Source of the DNA: an uncultured Rhizobium sp.
Lineage (GTDB): Bacteria; Pseudomonadota; Alphaproteobacteria; Rhizobiales; Rhizobiaceae
DNA length: 64,000 nt
Reading direction: 5' to 3'
Assembly: GCA_945952045.1 (NCBI GenBank)
Contig: CAMFHE010000022.1
Location: 1-64,000 of the forward strand
In this document: in pieces, positions 32,989 through 41,593 of the stretch
Layout: each line of letters starts with the position of its first letter
Numbering within the stretch: the stretch's first letter is position 1
Made by a program: the position numbers and the translations under genes
The notes under the pieces: model-generated
Seen by the model: only the letters and a program-made list of their open reading frames with translations
Told to the model about the DNA's origin: nothing
Database searches by the model: none

Positions 32989-35279
32989 ATATCTTCTGAC
33001 GATCCGGGATCGCCCGCCGCGAACACGATCCGGATCGTCGTCCCTTCGCCGTTGACGGATATGATCTGGAGATCGGCATTCCAGCCTGAAACGATACGCC
33101 GAACGATCGATAGCCCAAGGCCGATGCCCCCGGCAGACCCCGTCATGAAAGGCTCGGTCGCCCGCTTGCGGATTGTTTCCGGCATGCCATGACCATTGTC
33201 CGTCACAGTCAGCACCGGATGCCCAGATTCTGTCGCGAGACGAATGGAAATGTGGCCAATGCTGCCGGTGGCGCGCAGTGAATTGCTGACCAGATTGGAC
33301 AGGACCTGGATCATTTCGCCAAGGCGCACCTGCGGCGTATCGACCGCTTCGATCACGCTTTCGAGCTGGCAGGTCGCGGGAACGGTGACGCGCACGGTAT
33401 CGACAGCATCGCGCACCGCCTGCTGGATCGGCACGGCTGCACCGGCAAATCCATCCGGCGCATAAGCCCTCAAAACCGAGCGGACGATTTCTCCCGCACG
33501 GATCCCCGAGGTGACGACGAGCCCGAGAAGACGGCGGCCATCCGGATCGCTTACATGCTGGTCGGCAACATGCCGGGAAAGGCTGATGATCGGATGAAGG
33601 AAGTTGTTGACTTCATGCGCGATGCCGCCGGCGAGATGGCCGAGCGCGGCCAGCGTGTTGCGCCGGCTTTCGTCGGCGCGACCGACGACATTGCTGGTGA
33701 TGTCGCTCACCACGGCCCGAAAGCCGTCATGGCGGCCATCCTCATCGACGATGGGCACCGTCGAAAGGCTGATCCAGCGCGTGGCGACGTCATCCTCCCG
33801 GCCATTGGCGAATTCGAAGGCGCGCAAAGGAACCCGCTCCAGCGTGCCGACAACGCCTTGTGACAGGCCTGGCAGGCTGGCAATAAAATGCCGGCCGGCC
33901 TCGAGTTCCAGAAGGCGCGAAAGCGGCCCCGCCGCAGACCGGATCACGCCATCCGGCCCGACTTCGAAAACACCGTCCGTGCCGATTTCCGCATAATCGC
34001 GGGCGCGTTGCTCGTTGCGTTCGGCAATCAGCGTCAATCGCCGTTCGCGCTGCCGCAGATCGACCGTCAGGAGAACCGCAAGCGCCAGCAGCGATATCGT
34101 GAGATCCGCGCCGGGACGGGCGAAGATGCCGAGATCGGGATCCCAGGATGGAATGGCGGCGCTGCCGATGCGCAGGAAAAGACCCAACGCAAGCGGCATC
34201 CAGCACATCAGGAAATACCAGGCTCGGCTGTTGCCCCTGGCAGCAAGCCAGAGCGCTGCAGTAAATCCGCAGAGCATGCCGATCAGCGTCGGCAATGCCG
34301 CTCCGATATTGAAGGGCATCGTGGTCCAGAAAGCACCTTTGATGATGACGAGCGGCCCCTGCAGGGGAATGACGATTGCCACCAGCTTGAGGAATGTATC
34401 GAGGCGCGGCGCATAAGTCTTCAGCCGGATGAAAGACGAGGTGAACAACAGCCAGAAGGAAATACCGACGGGTTGCGTTCCATAGAGCAGCACATCGGCA
34501 AAATTCGGGTTCGATGGCAGCAACAATGTGTGATGCAATCCGCTTTCAGCAAAATTGCGGATCATCAGGAAGAAGGCTAAGGCGGCGGCATAGGCCATGC
34601 TTCTTTCCCGCAAGCGAAGACCGATCGCGCCGAGGTAAACCGCCAGCGCCGCCACTGCCCCATTGAGAAAGCTTTGATACATGATGTGCGTCGAGACGGT
34701 CTGCTCGAACACCGGCCGCTTGGCGATGAATACATTGCCTTTGAGCGGGCCGAACGAGTAGACCGCAAGATAGAGCGTCTTTCCGGACAACTCTTTCCGG
34801 TTCAATTGAAACACCGGCTGGGACTTTTGTGCGAGCCCCAGATTGGCGGGGTCTCCGTAAAACCACTCATGTGTCTCCGAAGTCGTGCCATCGTCGATGA
34901 TGAGCCGCGCCTTGCGGGCAAAACGATCCTCGAACCACAATGTCCAATCGTCTTCGTCGCCGGTCAATTCGGGTGGCGTCAGCCGCAGCCATAGGTAGCC
35001 ACCTTCGAAAACACGAAGACCAAGGTTCGGCGTTCGCCCCGCCGAGTCGATGAAGGGCATCGTCTTTAGACTTGCCCGCAAACCTGTAATGTCGAGGATA
35101 TCGCCGAAATCCAGCCTGTATGACAGATTCCGGCCAAGGAAAACTGGCTCTGCCACTCCAGGAGGCTGCTCTGCCAAGCGGATATCCCGATTGAAAGCGA
35201 CGCCTGAAAGGATGCCGAAGGCAAGACCATATAGGCTTAGCATGATCAGGGCCAACGAACGCAGACGCATTATTCGCAT
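32985..35279 (-). CDS. Sensor histidine kinase with 7TMR-DISM receptor and PAS-like domain
   Basis: 764 residues from ATG 35279 (another ATG is 3 codons in). Signal/anchor helix about 5-25, a beta-rich periplasmic domain about 40-200 (GGYLWLRLTPPELTGDEDDW, typical 7TMR-DISM extracellular part), seven membrane segments about 205-430, a PAS-like domain about 450-545, H-box LAALGHLAGGIAHEVNNFLH, N-box VLSNLVSNSLRA, and TDNGHGMP / GGIGLGLSIV. The HEVNN H-box puts it with NtrB/HPK4-type kinases. The neighbouring receiver and MarR genes are the likely partners. Confidence 0.88.
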   Translation of the reverse strand: MRIMRLRSLALIMLSLYGLAFGILSGVAFNRDIRLAEQPPGVAEPVFLGRNLSYRLDFGDILDITGLRASLKTMPFIDSAGRTPNLGLRVFEGGYLWLRLTPPELTGDEDDWTLWFEDRFARKARLIIDDGTTSETHEWFYGDPANLGLAQKSQPVFQLNRKELSGKTLYLAVYSFGPLKGNVFIAKRPVFEQTVSTHIMYQSFLNGAVAALAVYLGAIGLRLRERSMAYAAALAFFLMIRNFAESGLHHTLLLPSNPNFADVLLYGTQPVGISFWLLFTSSFIRLKTYAPRLDTFLKLVAIVIPLQGPLVIIKGAFWTTMPFNIGAALPTLIGMLCGFTAALWLAARGNSRAWYFLMCWMPLALGLFLRIGSAAIPSWDPDLGIFARPGADLTISLLALAVLLTVDLRQRERRLTLIAERNEQRARDYAEIGTDGVFEVGPDGVIRSAAGPLSRLLELEAGRHFIASLPGLSQGVVGTLERVPLRAFEFANGREDDVATRWISLSTVPIVDEDGRHDGFRAVVSDITSNVVGRADESRRNTLAALGHLAGGIAHEVNNFLHPIISLSRHVADQHVSDPDGRRLLGLVVTSGIRAGEIVRSVLRAYAPDGFAGAAVPIQQAVRDAVDTVRVTVPATCQLESVIEAVDTPQVRLGEMIQVLSNLVSNSLRATGSIGHISIRLATESGHPVLTVTDNGHGMPETIRKRATEPFMTGSAGGIGLGLSIVRRIVSGWNADLQIISVNGEGTTIRIVFAAGDPGSSEDI

Positions 35280-35539
35280 GTAACAGTGATCGCCGCAGTC
35301 GATGAGGCCATAATGATCCGTGCGACAGCCGCTATGAAGGCTCGGCCTATCCCGAATTTCCCTCCAACCGACACGCAACGGCTAATTTAGCGATAACATA
35401 CATAATGATGTTTGCAACTCCATCTGCGGCAACGCATAGAAAAATCGCGATATGTTTTGCTCAGAACGGAATCGGACCATCAAAACTCAAAATATATCGC
35501 TTATCTGTACTATTCCGCTCGTCTTTATGTACGTCGTTT
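35280..35539. other. Upstream part of the decarboxylase intergenic region
   Basis: AT-richer DNA between the 7TM kinase gene and the speF-like leader. It must hold the kinase promoter and the decarboxylase promoter. I see no gene in it. Confidence 0.4.
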
Positions 35540-35907
35540 TTGCCTGCCTTGGCTTTTTAGGCAGAGTTGCGGTACCCCGCTGTTGAAGATCTTGTCCTCG
35601 GCTTAAAAGAAATGACGACGGCCTGTCTCAGCGGGATCGGAAACATTAAGGCAACCCGAAATTCAGTCTTTTCAGTTGAGTTGTGGCCCCGGCAAAATGG
35701 GGTTTTGTCAATCCTGGGGACCGTCAGGTGGGCGACAATACAACACGTCGCCACGCTGGCAAAGCACAAGCCATCCCGGTTTCTGCATGAAAGCTTGTGC
35801 TATCCGTTGACCGTTTGAACGGCCGCCGACGGATGCGTGCGGCGATCGTCACAGCCTCGTCATATAAAAAAGCGACAGCTTGCGTTCAATCAACTTTGGA
35901 TGCTGGC
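35540..35907 (+). promoter_or_regulatory. Long structured leader of the ornithine decarboxylase (speF-type)
   Basis: About 370 nt without a strong gene precede the decarboxylase. It holds several hairpins, notably AGCACAAGC (35763-35771) pairing with GCTTGTGCT (35793-35801), a 9-bp perfect stem, and CCCC-N8-GGGG at about 35683-35698. A conserved leader RNA (Rfam speF) is known upstream of alphaproteobacterial ornithine decarboxylase genes; position and length agree. I cannot match the consensus base by base. Short open frames in it could be leader peptides. Confidence 0.45.
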
Positions 35908-38265
35908 ATGGATTATTTCAGACGCTTCAACTTCCTGTTCGCAACACCTTCTTTCGACAGCGAGGATCTGGAAGGCGTTCGCTACAATCAGATCATCCTG
36001 GAGATCGAGCGTTCCGGCTTTGAAGTCGTGCGTGCCCGCAATCTGGACGACGCAGAGATCGTTGTTCAGACTGACGCTGCCATCGGCTGCATGATGGTCG
36101 ATTGGGGTAAGAAAGGTCTTGAGGGCAAGACCTCTCATCTCATAAACCTGATGCGCCGACGTGGGCTGGATTTTCCTATCATCCTTCTCATTCGCGGAAA
36201 GCGTTTCGAGGACGTGCCTGTCGAGGTGCTCGACTTCATCGATGGCTACGTCTTTTTGTCGGAAGAAACACCGGCCTTCATCGCGAAGAATCTCATCAGC
36301 CGATTGAAACAATATGCAGAAACGCTGAAAACGCCGTTCTTTGGCGCGCTCGTGGACTATGCTGAGGAAGGCAATCATCTCTGGACCTGCCCTGGCCATA
36401 ACGGTGGCGTGTTCTATAGCCGCAGCCCGATCGGCCGCGTGTTCATGGAGCACCTCGGCGAAGCAGTCTTTCGCGACGACCTCGACAATTCAGTACTCGA
36501 CCTCGGCGATCTTCTGACTCATGAGGGGCCGGCGCTGGCGGCACAGAAGGAAGCAGCGAAGATCTTTGGCGCTGAGAAGACCTATTTCGTGTTGAACGGG
36601 ACGTCTACATCCAACAAGGTCGCACTTTCCGCCCTTGTGACGGATGGTGACCTCGTGCTGTTCGACCGCAACAATCACAAGGCTGCCCACCATGGCGCGC
36701 TGATGATATCGGGTGGTATTCCCATCTATCTCCCGACCACACGAAATGCGTATGGTCTTATTGGACCAATAGACTATGCGTCGCTGAACGAGATGGCGCT
36801 GCGCGAGCGTATTCGCGCCAATCCCCTCGTCAAGGATCCAGAAGCTTGGCAGAGACAGCGACCTTTCCGAGTCGCCGTCATCGAGCAGTGCACCTATGAT
36901 GGCACGATTCACAATGCCGAAATGATCCTGAAATCGATCGGTCATCTCTGCGACTACATCCTGTTCGACGAGGCTTGGGCGGGGTTCATGAAGTTTCACC
37001 CGCTCTATGCGGGACGGTTCGCTATGGGGCTCGCCGATCTCGGCGCCGACTCCCCAGGCATCATCGCCACCCAGTCCACGCACAAGCAGCTCGCCAGCTT
37101 TTCGCAGGCGTCGCAAATCCATATGAAGGATCGGCACATTTCCGGCCAAAAGCGGCGCGTGGAGCATCGGCGCTTCAACGAGAGCTTCATGCAGCACGCC
37201 TCCACGTCACCCTTCTACCCCCTGTTTGCCTCGCTCGATGTCGGCGCGCAGATGATGAAGGGTCGTTCCGGCGAAGTGCTGTGGGACGATACGATCCGTC
37301 TCGGGATTGAACTCAGAAAGAAGATGCGCGCCGTGCGCCTGGAGTTCGAGGACAAAGAGCCACGTATGGAGCGCCGTTGGTTCTTCGAACCCTTCGTGCC
37401 GGATCGTGTCTCGATCCCGGACGTTGCAAGCCCCGGCGCTGCGCATGATGTACCATGGGAAAGCGTCGCCACCGATCAACTGGCAACAAACCCGGCTTTC
37501 TGGCACCTGACACCCGGTTCTTCCTGGCATGGTTTCAGCGGTATGGAGAAGGGGTTTGCCATGACGGATCCCAACAAGCTGACGGTGCTGACACCAGGCT
37601 TCGATCGGAAGACAGGCCTCTATGCCGAACACGGCATTCCGGCCCCGATCGTGGCGCAATATCTTCGCGAAAACCGCATCGTTGCTGAGAAGAACGACCT
37701 CAACTCGCTACTCTTTCTGCTGACGCCCGGTGTCGAGGCAAGCAAAGCCGGTACCCTGATAAGCGGCCTCGTGGCCTTCAAAAAGCTTCATGACGACAAT
37801 GCGTTGCTGGAAGAGGTGATTCCGGAATTTTACCGCAGGCGTCCAGGCCGCTATGCGGGCGTGCGCCTGCGCGATCTCTGTGGCGATCTCCACAACTTCT
37901 TCCGCGAGGCCAATGTCAGCGCGCTGCAGGCAAAGCAGTTTTCCGCAGATCATCTTCCGCCGATGGCGATGTCACCGCATGACGCGGCACGCAGCTTGGT
38001 GCGAAACGACGTCGATTACCTGCCGATCGATGAAATCGCCGGACGTATCGCGACGACACCTTTCGTGGTCTATCCGCCAGGCATCGCGACGATCGTACCG
38101 GGCGAACGTTTGACGGATAGGGCCAAACCGATGATCGATTATCTCAAGATGTTCGAATCCTGCTTCAATACCTTCCCGGGGTTTGATGTAGAAATTCAAG
38201 GTGTCTACCGTGAGATAGGTGCGTCAGGTCGGGTTCGGCTCTACACCTATGTGGTGGCGGAATAG
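35908..38265 (+). CDS. Ornithine decarboxylase (PLP, SpeC/SpeF type)
   Basis: 785 residues from ATG 35908, where the homology begins (MDYFRRFNFLFATPSF); the frame stays open upstream into the leader. N-terminal receiver-like wing domain about 1-140, then the fold-type I PLP domain: LWTCPGHNGGVFYSRSPIGR near 153, YFVLNGTSTSNKVAL, and the Schiff-base Lys in QSTHKQLASFSQASQIH (K393). FNESFMQHASTSPFYPLFAS is closer to SpeC/SpeF than to lysine or arginine decarboxylases. Makes putrescine from ornithine. A GNAT gene follows after 7 nt. Confidence 0.88.
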   Translation: MDYFRRFNFLFATPSFDSEDLEGVRYNQIILEIERSGFEVVRARNLDDAEIVVQTDAAIGCMMVDWGKKGLEGKTSHLINLMRRRGLDFPIILLIRGKRFEDVPVEVLDFIDGYVFLSEETPAFIAKNLISRLKQYAETLKTPFFGALVDYAEEGNHLWTCPGHNGGVFYSRSPIGRVFMEHLGEAVFRDDLDNSVLDLGDLLTHEGPALAAQKEAAKIFGAEKTYFVLNGTSTSNKVALSALVTDGDLVLFDRNNHKAAHHGALMISGGIPIYLPTTRNAYGLIGPIDYASLNEMALRERIRANPLVKDPEAWQRQRPFRVAVIEQCTYDGTIHNAEMILKSIGHLCDYILFDEAWAGFMKFHPLYAGRFAMGLADLGADSPGIIATQSTHKQLASFSQASQIHMKDRHISGQKRRVEHRRFNESFMQHASTSPFYPLFASLDVGAQMMKGRSGEVLWDDTIRLGIELRKKMRAVRLEFEDKEPRMERRWFFEPFVPDRVSIPDVASPGAAHDVPWESVATDQLATNPAFWHLTPGSSWHGFSGMEKGFAMTDPNKLTVLTPGFDRKTGLYAEHGIPAPIVAQYLRENRIVAEKNDLNSLLFLLTPGVEASKAGTLISGLVAFKKLHDDNALLEEVIPEFYRRRPGRYAGVRLRDLCGDLHNFFREANVSALQAKQFSADHLPPMAMSPHDAARSLVRNDVDYLPIDEIAGRIATTPFVVYPPGIATIVPGERLTDRAKPMIDYLKMFESCFNTFPGFDVEIQGVYREIGASGRVRLYTYVVAE

Positions 38266-38272
38266 TCTGGTA

Positions 38273-38848
38273 ATGCCGGGATCGACCATGCAGCAGGTTA
38301 GCGGGGTCATTGTCCGTCCTTCACGGGACACGGATGTGGAATCTATGCTGGCGATTTATCGCCGGCACATTCGCCGCGGCGTCGAAGAGAGTGTAGATGA
38401 CAGCGACACGCCGGAGCCGGACGATTTGCGCGAGCGGCGCAAGAACCTGAAGAGCAGGCGCTTTCCTCACATCGTCGCGACAATGAACGGGATTGTGGTC
38501 GGTTACGCCTATGTGGTGCTGTTTCGTAAACGCCCGGCCTACCGTTACACTGTCAAACATTCGATTTACGTGCATCACGACTATATTGGCAGGGGCGTGG
38601 GAAGCCAGTTGCTCCGCGCTATCATCGACGCCTGTGCTGCAGTAGGTTTCCGGCAAATGATCGGTTACATCGACGCCGACAATGTGGCTTCGCTTGCTTT
38701 GCACGACCGCTTCGATTTCGTGCGGGTCGGCCTGTTGCCTGCAGTCGCATACCGCTACGGCCGCTGGGCCGACAGCGTCATGGTGCAGCGTTCGCTGGGG
38801 TCTGGCGCAACCACGCCAGCTCCCCCACCGCCCCTATCCACACGCTGA
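38273..38848 (+). CDS. GNAT acetyltransferase next to ornithine decarboxylase
   Basis: 191 residues from ATG 38273 (ATG 38288 also possible). GNAT fold: IVRPSRDTDVESMLAIY at the start, the acetyl-CoA motif SIYVHHDYIGRGVGSQLLRA near 100-119, and MIGYIDADNVASLALHDRF. Similar to phosphinothricin/amino-acid or polyamine N-acetyltransferases. Placed 7 nt after the decarboxylase, so acetylation of its product or substrate is a fair guess. Confidence 0.82.
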   Translation: MPGSTMQQVSGVIVRPSRDTDVESMLAIYRRHIRRGVEESVDDSDTPEPDDLRERRKNLKSRRFPHIVATMNGIVVGYAYVVLFRKRPAYRYTVKHSIYVHHDYIGRGVGSQLLRAIIDACAAVGFRQMIGYIDADNVASLALHDRFDFVRVGLLPAVAYRYGRWADSVMVQRSLGSGATTPAPPPPLSTR

Positions 38849-39121
38849 AGCTTCACAGGCGGCCCCGTTTCTCTGAGAAGATGCACGCAAGCCAGGTTCC
38901 GTACGAATCCAGGCACCCTACGCCACCCTTGCAATCAATTGCCTGATGAAAGCTCGGCGCGATGTTGTGGAACGCGGCGATCAAGTTGTCGCTCAAGGTG
39001 CGGCAACCAGCCGACCGGGCTATTGTTGAATTTCCCGCCGACAAGCTTCGGGCTGTTCATGATGCCGTCAATCGCCCTGAGTTCGGGATGAGCTTCCGGC
39101 AGATGTCGGGAGTCCACCAAG

Positions 39122-39290
39122 CATGGACGCCGCAGCCAGCAGATGCAGGCGTTGGAAGAGTTCCTCGACACCATCCTGTTCCAGCGTATGCATCGCTCGG
39201 CAACTCTGACGCGCGAGGGCGAGCGTTACCATCTGATCCCGATCCAGTTCAGACCCGGCAGTGTCAAACGGCCATCTAGGGCGGAGTTCA
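39122..39290 (+). pseudogene. LysR-family HTH relic
   Basis: One frame reads QQMQALEEFLDTILFQRMHR and SATLTREGERYHLIP, the end of the LysR HTH (SxQIxxLExxLGxxLFxRxxRxxxLTxxGE). Start, first helices and the whole effector domain are missing. The remaining DNA between 38849 and 39385 shows no other gene I can name. Confidence 0.55.
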
Positions 39291-39385
39291 AAGCCCTCGC
39301 GCAGGGAAGCCGATCAAGCCAAACCATCCTTGGGAAGGGTGGCCGTCACTCGCCCTGCAATGGTGGTTCAGGAGTGCCAGATGCT

Positions 39386-40624
39386 TTAATAGAGCAGGCG
39401 CGTTCGTATGGTTCCGGGTATCGCGCGAAGCGCCTGTGCAATCTCGTCTGCAGACCCTGATGCATCTTCGACTTCGATGACCACATAGCCGGTATCACCA
39501 TAGGTCTGCAAAAATTCGCCGACGATATTGAGCCCGCGTGACGAAAAGACCTCGTTAAGCTGGATCAACATGCCTGGACGGTTCTCATGGACATGGATGA
39601 AACGCGTTCCGTTCGGCCGTTCGGCCAGTTGCACCTGGGGAAAGTTCACCGCACCCATCGTCGACCCGACATCGGAATATTCGACCAGCTTTCTTGAAAC
39701 CTCTCCGCCAATACGCTCCTGAGCCTCTTCGGTGGAGCCGCCGATATGTGGTGTCAATATGACGTTGCTCAACCCCTGAAGTGGGGTTTCGAAACGATCC
39801 TTGTTCGATGCAGGCTCTTTTGGGAACACGTCGACTGCCGCCCCGGCCAGATGTCCTTCCTTCAACACCGTCGCAAGCGCGTCGAGATCGACGACGGTCC
39901 CCCGGGAATTGTTGATAAAGATGGCGCCCTTCTTCATACGGCGCAGTTCCGGTTCACCAATCATGTTCTGGGTCGATGCCGTCTCGGGAACATGCATCGT
40001 TACATAATCCGAAATTTCGAGAAGCTCTCCAAGCGAGGCCATCGATTCCGAATTGCCCCGACGCAAACGATCAGAGAGATCGAAGTAGCGCACCACCATA
40101 CCCATGCTTTCCGCAAGAGCACTCAGTTGCGAGCCGATGTTTCCATAGCCAACGATGCCAAGCGTTTTGCCGCGAACTTCACGGCTGCCGACAGCGGATT
40201 TTTCCCAGCCGCCCTGATGCGCGGACAGCGACCGCGGGAAGATCTGTCGGGTCAGCATGATGATCTCGCCGATAACGAGTTCGGCCACAGAACGTGTGTT
40301 CGAGTAAGGTGCGTTGAAAACAGGTATGCCACGGCGTCTGGCCGCTTCCAGATCGACCTGATTTGTCCCGACGGAGAAACAGCCGACGGCAATCAGCTTC
40401 TTGGCGGAATCGAAAATCTCCTCCGTCAGCTGCGTTCGGGAGCGGATACCAATGATATGGGCATCGGCAATATGGCTTTTCAGATCGTTGTCATCGAGCG
40501 CCTTCGGCAGATGAACCAAGTTCGTATATCCACACGCGGCAAAGTAATCCACGGCACTCTGGCTAATGCCTTCGAGCAGAAGCACGGAAATCCGATCTCG
40601 GGAGAGGGAAAGCTGTCGCGTCAT
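39386..40624 (-). CDS. serA: D-3-phosphoglycerate dehydrogenase
   Basis: 412 residues, the length of the E. coli-type enzyme with a C-terminal ACT domain. NAD motif GIVGYGNIGSQLSALAE near 157, catalytic Arg/Glu/His in NTRSVAEL, INNSRGTVVD and LTPHIGGSTEEAQ; ACT domain from about 335 (FIHVHENRPGMLIQLNEVFS). First step of serine biosynthesis, feedback-inhibited by serine through ACT. Monocistronic. A second serA elsewhere in the genome would be usual in rhizobia. Confidence 0.93.
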   Translation of the reverse strand: MTRQLSLSRDRISVLLLEGISQSAVDYFAACGYTNLVHLPKALDDNDLKSHIADAHIIGIRSRTQLTEEIFDSAKKLIAVGCFSVGTNQVDLEAARRRGIPVFNAPYSNTRSVAELVIGEIIMLTRQIFPRSLSAHQGGWEKSAVGSREVRGKTLGIVGYGNIGSQLSALAESMGMVVRYFDLSDRLRRGNSESMASLGELLEISDYVTMHVPETASTQNMIGEPELRRMKKGAIFINNSRGTVVDLDALATVLKEGHLAGAAVDVFPKEPASNKDRFETPLQGLSNVILTPHIGGSTEEAQERIGGEVSRKLVEYSDVGSTMGAVNFPQVQLAERPNGTRFIHVHENRPGMLIQLNEVFSSRGLNIVGEFLQTYGDTGYVVIEVEDASGSADEIAQALRAIPGTIRTRLLY

Positions 40625-40804
40625 GATTGGACCTTCAATTTCCGAAGAGAGTGAGTCAACATTGCGCCGAGGCCACTTTGGCGCACGACAACTTGGCTTT
40701 GGGACGATCCGATACCAAGCGCAAGCGCAAACGCAATTTTTCCCCTCCTCGCTGACCGAACGGCGTTTTCAACGAACCCTGGCGCTGCCACGGAACGAGC
40801 AGAC

Positions 40805-41047
40805 TTACCGCTCCCCTATCTTTTTCACCGAGAAAAGCAGGCTTCCAGCGTAGAGAGGCTTCTCGCCTTGGCGATGGACTGCGACGGAGACGCGGCCGTG
40901 ACAATCGATCCTGGCGATGCCGGCTGCGACCGCGACCATCATTTCTGCTGCTTCCTGCATCACTTCGCCTTCTGTCGCCAGGTCCATGCCGTCCTCGTCA
41001 AGGGTGACGTCATTGCCTCTCGTCAGGTCAAAATAATATCGATCCAT
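40805..41047 (-). CDS. DUF6894-type small protein
   Basis: 80 residues. MDRYYFDLTRGNDVTLDEDG followed by acidic/helical EAAEMM and a short beta part is the DUF6894 pattern of small soluble proteins common in rhizobia. Function unknown. Confidence 0.75.
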   Translation of the reverse strand: MDRYYFDLTRGNDVTLDEDGMDLATEGEVMQEAAEMMVAVAAGIARIDCHGRVSVAVHRQGEKPLYAGSLLFSVKKIGER

Positions 41048-41187
41048 AGCCGCCCCTCCATCCGAACGGAAATCAAACTGCGCCGGGGCGAAAATGTTCT
41101 CTTTCGGGAATGGGCATAATCAAATCATAGGCATGTAGCCGACGCATGCCGGCGTTCGGCGGTCTCTCTTGCCTGCTCAACGCGAAA

Positions 41188-41217
41188 CCCCGCGAAAGCC
41201 TCCGGGCCTTCGCGGGG
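41188..41217. terminator. Hairpin CCCCGCGAA / TTCGCGGGG after the lipoprotein gene
   Basis: 9-bp stem with a 12-nt loop, 12 nt after the lipoprotein stop on the minus strand, followed there by TTTCG. Likely intrinsic terminator for that gene. Confidence 0.65.
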
Positions 41218-41228
41218 GGGCTTTGGTC

Positions 41229-41477
41229 TCAGCAGCGATCTTCGTAGCGGCGTCCGTAGCGGTCGCGGTAGATGCATCGCCCTGGTTCGCCGGCCTGCCC
41301 GATGAGCGCGCCGGTTGCGCCGCCCGCAGCGGCGCCGACGGCAGCGCCGCGCAAATCGCCCGTGACCGCACCACCGATCACCGCACCGGATACGGCGCCG
41401 ATGGCCGCAGCCTTTTCGGTCTTGGAGCAGGATGCCAGCATCAGGACCGCCGCAGCCGCAAGAATGAGTTTTGTCAT
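41229..41477 (-). CDS. Glycine-zipper lipoprotein
   Basis: 82 residues from ATG 41477. Signal peptide with lipobox LASC at about 14-17, then AAIGAVSGAVIGGAVTGDLR and AAVGAAAGGATGALIGQAG, a glycine-zipper (GxxxG) membrane-associating helix, and a C-terminal RDRYGRRYEDRC. Probably an outer-membrane stress lipoprotein. Its promoter has the same 15-bp tandem box (41548-41562) as the efflux operon, so both are likely in one regulon. Confidence 0.82.
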   Translation of the reverse strand: MTKLILAAAAVLMLASCSKTEKAAAIGAVSGAVIGGAVTGDLRGAAVGAAAGGATGALIGQAGEPGRCIYRDRYGRRYEDRC

Positions 41478-41547
41478 GACCTTCCTCATGTGTTTTTCGA
41501 CATGCGGCCGGTCATGCCGGCCGCCAGGAAGGTCTGAAGCGGCGACG

Positions 41548-41562
41548 TTGCGACAACATTGC
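41548..41562. promoter_or_regulatory. Tandem box TTGC-N7-TTGC upstream of the lipoprotein gene
   Basis: TTGCGACAACATTGC, identical to 45935-45949 in front of the RND operon. TTGC repeats at 11-bp period, the layout of an OmpR-type site. It lies 71 nt before the lipoprotein start and just beyond the RND stop. Confidence 0.58.
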
Positions 41563-41593
41563 CGCTGTCCCGACGACTGCGGATAATCGTCCG

